Assembly (NCBI RefSeq): GCF_006965485.1
Contig: NZ_CP041360.1
Location: 5,374,501-5,438,500, forward strand
Source of the DNA: Spirosoma sp. KCTC 42546
GTDB taxonomy: Bacteria > Bacteroidota > Bacteroidia > Cytophagales > Spirosomataceae
DNA: 64,000 nt
Direction: 5' to 3'
The notes below the pieces were generated by a model, which searched no databases, was not told the origin of the DNA, and saw nothing but the letters and a program-made list of their open reading frames with translations. Position numbers and translations under genes: made by a program. Positions 23,062 through 30,173 of this stretch are shown here, piece by piece; the stretch's first letter is position 1, and each line of letters opens with the position of its first letter.

Positions 23062-24450
23062 TTAACGTGGACCACGCCCACGATGTTCTCCTCCAGTTGA
23101 GCCACCACTAGGTTGTTGGGGTTGGATTTGTGGCTGTTGCGGTTGCATACTACGTCCACCACCCTGTGGGATCTGATGAATTTCTCCACCGCTTCGTCCA
23201 CCGGGCATCGGCTGCGGACTCATCTGGGGTTGCCGATCAACGCGTTCGAATGACCGGTTAGGCTGTTGCATTCCCCCTGGAGAAGCATTTCCCTGTTGAA
23301 CTCCTCCAGGCGCGTAACTTCCCCGATTCGACTCAAAGCGATTCGACTGAGGTTGAGGATTACCAGGAACAGGCGTTGTACCGTAACTCCCCCCTCGATC
23401 AACTGGTGCATTCCCCCCATAACTACCACGATTAGGCATAGTAGCTCCACCATCGTTAGGTCGATTAGGCGTAGCGTTGTTGTTATAATCCCGGTTTGGT
23501 GTTCCATTGCTATTGTTTCCGTTATAACCTCCTCGGTTTGGAGCACCATTGCCGTTGTAGTCTCGGTTCGGCGTATTATTGCCATTGGTATAATCCCGAT
23601 TGGGCGCATTACCAGGACCATTATAATACCCTCTGTTCGATGGCATGTTACCGCCATAATTAGGTCGGGGCGAATTATCGAACCGGTCATTACGACCATA
23701 ATCCCGCCGGTTATCATAGCCCCCACCAGGGCGATAAAAGCCTACCGACCCATTCCCAATGACCGAACGTCCCGGCCGATCCATATGATCGATTCGATAG
23801 ATAGGAACACTCCGACGCGTAATCCGCTCAATATCGCCACGAGGTGGGCCATACACATAAGCCCGGTTGTTTGAGCGATAGATATTATTAAAGATTATCG
23901 TGTTCTGATAGATATTTACGACCTGAGGGCGGGGCACATAATAACTATACAAGTTCGGGCTGGTAATGTAAATCTGCGGCACGAAGGTCCAGTAGAAAGC
24001 CGGAATGTTAATATTCACGTTAATATCCCAGCCAGGAGCCAGTGGAGCCCAGCCATAATATCCACCACCCGACCGCCACGATACCCAGGCTGGTCCCCAG
24101 TCGGAACCCGGAATCCATAGCCAGCCACCAAAAGCCTGATCGAAAATCCAGCGGCCATAGTGAAAGGGAGCCCATCCCCAGGGATAATCCGATACCCAAG
24201 TGTTACCATATTCCGTTACAACCCAATGACCAGCACTTGCATACGGCTGAAAATCAGGCCCGGCATTGGGCAACCACACATTACCGTAACCAGGATGCTG
24301 TATCCACTGCCCATAGGGAGCCAACTCATTATAGAACGACTCAACAGGTACACTAACGCCTGGCTGAGCAGCCACTTTGCCAGAATAGACAAAGCCACTC
24401 ATTACCAGCGCAATCAGGGCAATATATTTTAGTATTCTCTGGGTTTTCAT
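23062..24450 (-). CDS. Secreted DUF6600-type protein with Asn/Gly/Arg-rich tail
   Basis: 462 residues with a signal peptide (IALIALVMSGFVYSGKVAAQ). The first half carries aromatic YGxW repeats: YGQWIQHPGYGNVWLP, GHWVVTEYGNTWVSDYPWGWAPFHYGRW and GPAWVSWRSGGGYYGWAPL, the DUF6600 pattern. The second half is low complexity: repeated NRDYNGN/PNRG units then Q/P/G-rich sequence ending EHRGRGPR. Likely a cell-surface or matrix protein; the repetitive half produces long antisense open frames that are not genes. Function unknown. Confidence 0.8.
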   Translation of the reverse strand: MKTQRILKYIALIALVMSGFVYSGKVAAQPGVSVPVESFYNELAPYGQWIQHPGYGNVWLPNAGPDFQPYASAGHWVVTEYGNTWVSDYPWGWAPFHYGRWIFDQAFGGWLWIPGSDWGPAWVSWRSGGGYYGWAPLAPGWDINVNINIPAFYWTFVPQIYITSPNLYSYYVPRPQVVNIYQNTIIFNNIYRSNNRAYVYGPPRGDIERITRRSVPIYRIDHMDRPGRSVIGNGSVGFYRPGGGYDNRRDYGRNDRFDNSPRPNYGGNMPSNRGYYNGPGNAPNRDYTNGNNTPNRDYNGNGAPNRGGYNGNNSNGTPNRDYNNNATPNRPNDGGATMPNRGSYGGNAPVDRGGSYGTTPVPGNPQPQSNRFESNRGSYAPGGVQQGNASPGGMQQPNRSFERVDRQPQMSPQPMPGGRSGGEIHQIPQGGGRSMQPQQPQIQPQQPSGGSTGGEHRGRGPR

Positions 24451-24563
24451 GGCGAGATGTTGTTTATCAGGAAGAGCTATTCAAACTCTTCGAGAGTTAG
24501 ATAGTCTGAATAGGTAAACGTTTAACGAACTACTAAAAAAAACGCTTATTTCTGGCATAAAAA

Positions 24564-24597
24564 AACATCCCGAAAGGGTAAACCTTTTCGGGATGTT
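24564..24597 (-). terminator. Rho-independent terminator of mscS
   Basis: AACATCCCGAAAGG pairs with CCTTTTCGGGATGTT (one bulge) and on the minus strand is followed by a run of seven U. Confidence 0.85.
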
Positions 24598-24623
24598 GAT
24601 TCGAAATAGAAGCTACTAATGCC

Positions 24624-25448
24624 TTACTCTTCGTTGGTAATAAACATTTTCGGTTTGGGTGCTTCAATACCATCTTTACCAAACTGCCGGGCAATATTCT
24701 CAAGCATGTAATAATAGGTCTCCCAATAGGTCTCGCTCTTGGTCCAGACCCGCACATCGTAATCGCGAGAGTTAGGATTCAGTTTGGCAATCAACACATC
24801 ATGTTCACGATCTTTAAGCGCATACGGGCAGGCTTCGATCACACGCATAATAGAGGCTTTTGTAGCATCAATATCGTTCTGACTACCCACACCGTACACC
24901 TGATCAACCCGAATAACCCCTTTCGTGCTAATATTCACAATTGCCGAGGTTGACAGAGGACCGTTGGGCAGAATAATCGTTTTGTTATCTAACGTTACCA
25001 GCGTGGTATCGAAGATGCGGATGGCTTCCACATTGCCCGTGAATCCCTGAGCTGTCACCAAATCACCAACACGAAATGGCTTGAAAATTAAAATCAAGAC
25101 ACCACCTGCAAAATTAGCTAAGCTCCCCTGAAGAGCCAGCCCAACGGCCAACCCAGCCGCACCGATAATGGCGACAAAGGAGGTGGTTTGAACACCAAGC
25201 GTACTGGCAATACTCAACAGCAGCAATACCCGCAGAATTCCGTTCACAAGGGAGATTAGAAACGGTTGCACGTCGCGGTCAACGTGCCGTTTTGTCATCG
25301 CGGATGATAATAGTCTGGTAATCCAGCCAATTACCCAAAGACCAACAATAAGGGTTATGATGGCCAGTAGCACACGGCCACCATAGAGCGTAACAAACGT
25401 TACTAGCTGGGTGTAAAAAAGTTCGATTCTGGTTTGCGCCTGTTCCAT
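24624..25448 (-). CDS. mscS: Small-conductance mechanosensitive channel
   Basis: 274 residues, the compact MscS size. Three TM segments; TM3 carries the Gly/Ala-rich pore GAAGLAVGLALQGSLANFAGGVLIL. The beta domain follows with FRVGDLVTAQGFTGNVEAIRIFDT and IILPNGPLST. It opens under hypo-osmotic stress to release solutes. Transcribed alone, with a strong terminator. Confidence 0.93.
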   Translation of the reverse strand: MEQAQTRIELFYTQLVTFVTLYGGRVLLAIITLIVGLWVIGWITRLLSSAMTKRHVDRDVQPFLISLVNGILRVLLLLSIASTLGVQTTSFVAIIGAAGLAVGLALQGSLANFAGGVLILIFKPFRVGDLVTAQGFTGNVEAIRIFDTTLVTLDNKTIILPNGPLSTSAIVNISTKGVIRVDQVYGVGSQNDIDATKASIMRVIEACPYALKDREHDVLIAKLNPNSRDYDVRVWTKSETYWETYYYMLENIARQFGKDGIEAPKPKMFITNEE

Positions 25449-25553
25449 AAGTTACTAGGATGGAAAGTTAGTTTGGAACTAAGACGCGGGTAAACAGAAA
25501 AGTAACTCACTGGAAGCTACTCATATATAGTAAGTTTTATGCAAATTTTGACT

Positions 25554-26504
25554 CTATAGCCAGTTTTTACGCCGGAATATCCAAACGGTCAACGCAGATG
25601 ATAGAACCATCATGGCTAATGCAAAAACGTATCCGTATTTCCAATGTACCTCTGGCATCTCATCGAAGTTCATACCCCAGATACTGGCTAGTAAGGTAGG
25701 TGGTAGAAAAACCAGCGAAACAACCGTAAATATTTTGACAACCCGGTTTTGTTCCAGATCAATTAAACCGAGGTAGGTATTCTGTAAAAACTCCAGTCGT
25801 TCAAAAATAAAATTCGTGTGATCGATCAGGGAATTGATGTCTTTGATCAGTGTTCGGAGTCGTTGCTGTTCGAGTTCGTTAAACCACCCATCGGAGCGAA
25901 TCATCGACGATATAACACGCTGTTTATCAACCACATTTTCCCGAATTGACATGGTTAATTCCTGGTAATCGTTGATATTGAGCAGCATTTCCTTGTCGAG
26001 GTTCGCATCCAAATCAAGTATTCGATTGATTGCCTTGATTTCACCCGACACCAATTCAATCAAATCAGCATCGTAATCTATCCGCGACTCGAAAATGGAG
26101 ATCAATATCTGCGCCCCATCGCTAAACAACGCCCGGCGCGACTTGATGCGCTTGACCGTGTCGGCAAAGGACTTTATATCGGCATTGCGATAGGTGAATA
26201 GGGTGTCGTCTTTAAGGATAAAACTGACGGGGACGGTTACGTAGCGCTGTTCCTGATCAGGCACCAGGAAATTGGAATTAGCGATCATAAAGTCGTCCTC
26301 TTCAATATAGCGCGAACTGCTTTCAATTTCCAGCTGCTCCTGCTGACTCAGAAAATCCACATCGAATTTTTCTTCAACACTCTTAATTTCGGCGGCTGTC
26401 GGGTTTTGCAGATCCACCCAAAGGGTTCGCTCAGTGTCGGAAAAGGAGTCAATATCACGGATTTTTCGAACGGCGGTTTCGTCCTGCTGAAAGATGCGAA
26501 TCAT
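25554..26504 (-). CDS. corA: CorA-family divalent metal transporter
   Basis: 316 residues. A cytoplasmic domain is followed by two C-terminal TM helices with the signature GMNF (SIWGMNFDEMPEVHWKYGY) at the loop and a basic tail (FRRKNWL). It moves Mg2+ or Co2+ across the inner membrane as a pentamer. 105 bp upstream of mscS on the same strand; an operon is possible but a gap of this size is not decisive. Confidence 0.92.
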   Translation of the reverse strand: MIRIFQQDETAVRKIRDIDSFSDTERTLWVDLQNPTAAEIKSVEEKFDVDFLSQQEQLEIESSSRYIEEDDFMIANSNFLVPDQEQRYVTVPVSFILKDDTLFTYRNADIKSFADTVKRIKSRRALFSDGAQILISIFESRIDYDADLIELVSGEIKAINRILDLDANLDKEMLLNINDYQELTMSIRENVVDKQRVISSMIRSDGWFNELEQQRLRTLIKDINSLIDHTNFIFERLEFLQNTYLGLIDLEQNRVVKIFTVVSLVFLPPTLLASIWGMNFDEMPEVHWKYGYVFALAMMVLSSALTVWIFRRKNWL

Positions 26505-26801
26505 GGTAGCTGAGTGGCAAGTATTGGGCCGCTAAGTTCGCAGAAAAGAATGGTACTGGCGCATGCCGGTTTGTTATTCCGAGCCTACCGCCCATTAGCT
26601 ACTTTATGAAACTGGTAAAACAGAGTTTCAAGCAATCGGTCATCTTAGTCACCTCACTTTATGGCAGCGTTTGATACAACATTCATTATACGCAATATCT
26701 ATAGATCCTTTCTGATGACGAATGAAGAGTTTCGGCCCCACTACGCACAAATTCCCGGCAAATAGTGTTATCTATCTAACCAGCCCTAACCCGGTCGGTT
26801 A
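26505..26801. other. Divergent gap between corA and menF
   Basis: 297 bp upstream of both genes. No gene or hairpin recognised; both promoters should be here. Confidence 0.4.
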
Positions 26802-28145
26802 ATGATTATGCAACCGGAGTATAAAGTCGATTCTTCATCAACTAGTCAACTCGCTGAAACGCAACGGACTGCCCAGCCCAATGCCAGTGATATTTGGGAA
26901 ACAGCGCTTACCCTGGGACTTCCAGCCGCCCTTTGGCGATTACCCAATAATCAGGATAAACACCTGATTGTATCATTTGACGAGATACTGCCTCGCGTTT
27001 CGGCTGATCTGGATGAATTGCCTGCTGGTTTTCTCGTGAGCCCTTTCGATAATCTCGCAAAGGATGCACCCGTAGAAGCGCTGTTAGCTGAGCATTTGGA
27101 TACAACGGGTAGCGTACCGCAAACCCTTTTTTTGCGGGCTGATATCCAGGCAATTTTTCCCGAGAGTGGACCTTCTTCAGTAAAGCAAAACGAGCATACA
27201 ACCGCGTCGGTAGAAACCACTGACCAGTTCTGGCATGAATTATCGGTTCGGTCTACACATAAAACGAGCCGTAAAACGACGTCAGAATCGCCTACGCCTG
27301 TCCTTGACCCTACTATAGGGGTCGTTTACGAGCGAAATGTAAAGGAAGCGGTAGAATCCATTAAACGGGGTGAATTGCGAAAGGTTGTTTTAGCGCGAAC
27401 AAAGCAAGTTTTGTTTACTGATGCACCAAATGCCATTGAGCTGTTTGATAAGCTTTGTCAAAAGTACCCTACTGCGTTCGTATCGGCGGTTTCGATTCCG
27501 GAACGGGGACAAATCTGGATGAGTGCCACCCCAGAGCGCTTAGTCAGCATGAGCGCCGATGGCATTTTTCAGACGGCATCGCTGGCGGGTACGCAATCGG
27601 CCTTTCATCCGGATGGTACGGCTAAACAACCGTCCAAAGCCATGTGGTCGCAGAAGGAAATTGAAGAGCAGGCAATCGTGAGCCGATATATTATTGAATG
27701 TTTCAAGAAAATCCGATTACGGGAGTACATTGAGGAAGGGCCCAAAACCATTATTGCGGGTAATCTGATGCACCTTGGCACTTCGTACACCGTAGATACA
27801 CAGGCTGTTCGCTACCCACAACTGGGTACGGTTATGTTGCGGTTATTACATCCAACATCAGCCGTTTGCGGAACGCCCCGGAATGCAGCCTTTACTTTTA
27901 TTCGGCAACACGAGCCCCACGATCGCGAATTATACAGCGGTTTTCTGGGGCCGGTGAACATAAATGCGAATAATGAAGGACCTACAAGTAGTATTTTCGT
28001 ACACATTCGGTGTATGAAACTCGAAGGCAAACTGGCTACCCTATATGCGGGTGCAGGGATAACCGAAGATTCGGAACCTGAACAGGAGTGGCAGGAAACC
28101 GAAATGAAATGTCAAACCTTACTTAAGGTAATGTATAATGAATAA
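26802..28145 (+). CDS. menF: Isochorismate synthase
   Basis: 447 residues (or 445 from the ATG at 26808). The chorismate-binding domain fills the second half: RNVKEAVESIKRGELRKVVLARTK, ERGQIWMSATPERLVS, TASLAGTQ, and near the end SAVCGTPRNAAF, ELYSGFLGP and YAGAGITEDSEPEQEWQETE. It converts chorismate to isochorismate, the first step to menaquinone, the usual respiratory quinone of Bacteroidota; an EntC siderophore role is less likely as no NRPS genes are near. The stop codon lies inside an inverted repeat arm. Confidence 0.9.
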   Translation: MIMQPEYKVDSSSTSQLAETQRTAQPNASDIWETALTLGLPAALWRLPNNQDKHLIVSFDEILPRVSADLDELPAGFLVSPFDNLAKDAPVEALLAEHLDTTGSVPQTLFLRADIQAIFPESGPSSVKQNEHTTASVETTDQFWHELSVRSTHKTSRKTTSESPTPVLDPTIGVVYERNVKEAVESIKRGELRKVVLARTKQVLFTDAPNAIELFDKLCQKYPTAFVSAVSIPERGQIWMSATPERLVSMSADGIFQTASLAGTQSAFHPDGTAKQPSKAMWSQKEIEEQAIVSRYIIECFKKIRLREYIEEGPKTIIAGNLMHLGTSYTVDTQAVRYPQLGTVMLRLLHPTSAVCGTPRNAAFTFIRQHEPHDRELYSGFLGPVNINANNEGPTSSIFVHIRCMKLEGKLATLYAGAGITEDSEPEQEWQETEMKCQTLLKVMYNE

Positions 28146-28205
28146 TGTAAAATGGATAATGAAACGGGATTGTTGCCCTTTATTCATTATCCATTTTACA
28201 TTATT
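28141..28205. repeat. Word-like inverted repeat (AATGGATAATG type)
   Basis: Perfect 23-bp arms (28141-28163 and 28183-28205) made of near-tandem ATAATG words. It overlaps the menF stop codon and lies between convergent genes; similar words occur at 36819-36894. Confidence 0.88.
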
Positions 28206-28211
28206 CATTAC

Positions 28212-28379
28212 TTAGGCCCCTTCGGCTGGGTCATTCGGGGCCCGGGAGCCATCTTCTGCGGTTCGATCACCCGCTTCGCTAGCAGCCGATGATTGGGTGT
28301 CAGCGTCAGGCGCGGTGCCCTCATTGTCGGCGTTTTTCGTCGTAATCAGGGGTTCTTCACCCGGTTGTGTATGTGCCAT
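28212..28379 (-). CDS. Small hydrophilic hypothetical protein
   Basis: A 55-codon frame from the ATG at 28379 (MAHTQPGEEPLITTKN) to TAA at 28212. Rich in Ala, Asp, Glu, Ser; no TM or signal peptide, predicted disordered. It follows the acidic gene 28459-28719 by 79 bp on the same strand. Coding is supported by an unbroken frame with low-complexity acidic content like its neighbour's. Function unknown. Confidence 0.45.
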   Translation of the reverse strand: MAHTQPGEEPLITTKNADNEGTAPDADTQSSAASEAGDRTAEDGSRAPNDPAEGA

Positions 28380-28458
28380 AGGTCGTGAGTGATATTGTTG
28401 AGAATTAGACTGGCTTACGTTGCCATCTACAACAAAACCGCTTCCGGTCAGGCATTGT

Positions 28459-28719
28459 TTACTCCATACTATCGTCGTCCAGATCGTCGTCGATACTATC
28501 GTCGTCTAAATCTTCATCCAGATCTTCCGGATTAAAGTCGTCTTCAATGTCGTCCAGATCATCGGCTCCATAGCCGCTACCGGCTCCTGAACCCAGTTCA
28601 TCGAAGTCGGCTCCGTCTTCATCGAAGTCATCATCATCGTCGTCAAATGCAGCTGATTCTGGATCAGGGTTCAACATCAGCACGTCTTCATCCTGATCAA
28701 ACGTTGGCTGGTAAATCAT
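28459..28719 (-). CDS. Extremely acidic small protein
   Basis: 86 residues, more than half of the last 60 being Asp or Glu (FDDDDDDFDEDGADFDE, DDLDDIEDDFNPEDLDEDL). No TM or signal peptide. It may be a nucleic-acid mimic, a Ca2+-buffering tail or a disordered chaperone-like protein; nothing decides between these. Divergent from the GH130 gene across a 305-bp gap that holds a 13-bp inverted repeat. Confidence 0.65.
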   Translation of the reverse strand: MIYQPTFDQDEDVLMLNPDPESAAFDDDDDDFDEDGADFDELGSGAGSGYGADDLDDIEDDFNPEDLDEDLDDDSIDDDLDDDSME

Positions 28720-28793
28720 GGTTAATAAAGGATAAAAGTTAGTTCACTTCGTTTAACGCGGCTCTTTCCCGGAAGGTTTAAACAGCTCCCAAA

Positions 28794-28848
28794 CTTATTG
28801 AATAAATGATTCAAAACTACAAGGGCTGTATAAAGTTTATTCAATAAG
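28794..28848. promoter_or_regulatory. 13-bp inverted repeat in a divergent promoter region
   Basis: CTTATTGAATAAA (28794-28806) and TTTATTCAATAAG (28836-28848) are perfect complements 29 nt apart. It sits between divergent genes (28459-28719 on minus, 29025 on plus), where an operator would be expected. The remaining gap shows nothing else. Confidence 0.4.
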
Positions 28849-29024
28849 CTACCTGAATTAGTTCGTTACCAAGTCATTGTAGTGCTTGGCCAAAATAGAT
28901 TCTTTGGAGCCCGTTGATTCAAGTAGCACAGAAACCAGTATCTACAAAAATTCATTTTGAACAAGTACAAGTCATCTTATGTCACTAGCCTAGCCACTTT
29001 ACAACACGACCAAATCCGTATCTA

Positions 29025-30098
29025 ATGAAAAATTATCAGCTCCGACGCCTGTCAGACCAACCTATTCTGCAAACGAGTGATGTAACCCCCAGTATTGATG
29101 GTTTTGAAGTCCTGGGGGCATTCAACCCCGCAGCCTGCCTGTTCAACGATGAAGTTCTACTTCTATTACGTGTGGCGGAGGCTCCAAAAGCCGAAGTAGG
29201 TTCCATCGTTATACCCTTAATTGAGGAGCAGGATGGCATTCCATCGTTGGTAATCAAGCGTTTTTCAGAGCCTACTGCCCCCTATGACCCTCGTGTAATT
29301 ACGTTAAATGGGAAGGTTTATCTAACCTCACTGAGTCACCTGCGCCTTGCCCGAAGCAAAGATGGCATTCATTTCACAATTGATGAAAAGCCATTTTTAT
29401 TCCCTGCCCGCATGGACGAATCCTATGGTATCGAAGACGCCCGGATTACATTTTTAGACGGTAAATACTGGATTACATATACCGCTGTATCCGAACACGG
29501 CCCCGGCGTTGGCCTGGCTGTTACAACCGATTTCGTGACTGTTGAGCGGGTAGGCATGATTTTACCGCCACCTAACAAAGATGTGGCGCTGTTCCCCCAA
29601 AAAATCAACGGTAACTATATGCTTCTGCACCGGCCCATGGTGTCGGATATTGGCAAACCGTCGATCTGGCTGGCCGAATCGGAAGATGGTGTCCACTGGG
29701 GTAATCATCGTTTTTTGTTCGGAGGTCGGGGTCATGCCAGTCTGGATCCACTCGCGAATCCATTTGGTTGGGAAGGCGCAAAAATAGGTGCTGGCCCTGA
29801 ACCTATACTCACCGACGAAGGCTGGCTAGTTTGCTACCATGGAGCTGATCCTACTCATTCGTACTCGCTGGCGCTGGCTTTACTGGACAAAGACGACCCT
29901 GCGCATGTACTAGATCGGTCTAGTCTGCCCTTATTATCGCCTGAACTTACGTGGGAGCGGGAAGGCTTCTTTCCCAATGTAGTGTTTTCAAACGGCTGGG
30001 TTCAGTGGCCAGAACATAGTGATAAAGCAGGCCAAATCTGGGTGTATTATGGCGCAGCCGATTCGGGGGTTGGACTAGCCGAGCTGGTGCGGAGTTAG
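29025..30098 (+). CDS. Glycoside hydrolase family 130 protein (mannoside phosphorylase-like)
   Basis: 357 residues. Five-bladed propeller family motifs are visible: AFNPAACLFNDEVLLLLRV, YGIEDARITFLDGKYWITYTAVS (with the conserved Glu-Asp), NKDVALFPQKINGNYMLLHRP and GPEPILTDEGWLVCYHGA. GH130 enzymes phosphorolyse or hydrolyse beta-mannosides. The absence of a signal peptide fits a cytoplasmic phosphorylase. No other glycan genes flank it. Confidence 0.85.
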   Translation: MKNYQLRRLSDQPILQTSDVTPSIDGFEVLGAFNPAACLFNDEVLLLLRVAEAPKAEVGSIVIPLIEEQDGIPSLVIKRFSEPTAPYDPRVITLNGKVYLTSLSHLRLARSKDGIHFTIDEKPFLFPARMDESYGIEDARITFLDGKYWITYTAVSEHGPGVGLAVTTDFVTVERVGMILPPPNKDVALFPQKINGNYMLLHRPMVSDIGKPSIWLAESEDGVHWGNHRFLFGGRGHASLDPLANPFGWEGAKIGAGPEPILTDEGWLVCYHGADPTHSYSLALALLDKDDPAHVLDRSSLPLLSPELTWEREGFFPNVVFSNGWVQWPEHSDKAGQIWVYYGAADSGVGLAELVRS

Positions 30099-30103
30099 TT
30101 AAT

Positions 30104-30153
30104 GGTTAGTGAGTTAGTAGTTATTCGTAAGAGTCATTACTAACTCACTAACC
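30104..30153. repeat. Word-like inverted repeat (TTAGTGAG type)
   Basis: 16-bp perfect arms GGTTAGTGAGTTAGTA (30104-30119) and the complement (30138-30153). It lies between tandem plus-strand genes. Confidence 0.8.
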
Positions 30154-30173
30154 ACTCGTATATTGGGTTCACT

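Noticed and set aside
23220..23874. Two long overlapping open frames of 168 and 202 codons within the DUF6600 gene
   Set aside because: They come from the repetitive Asn/Gly/Arg-rich coding sequence read in another frame or on the other strand; compositions are Ile/Met/Arg monotonous with no domain signs.
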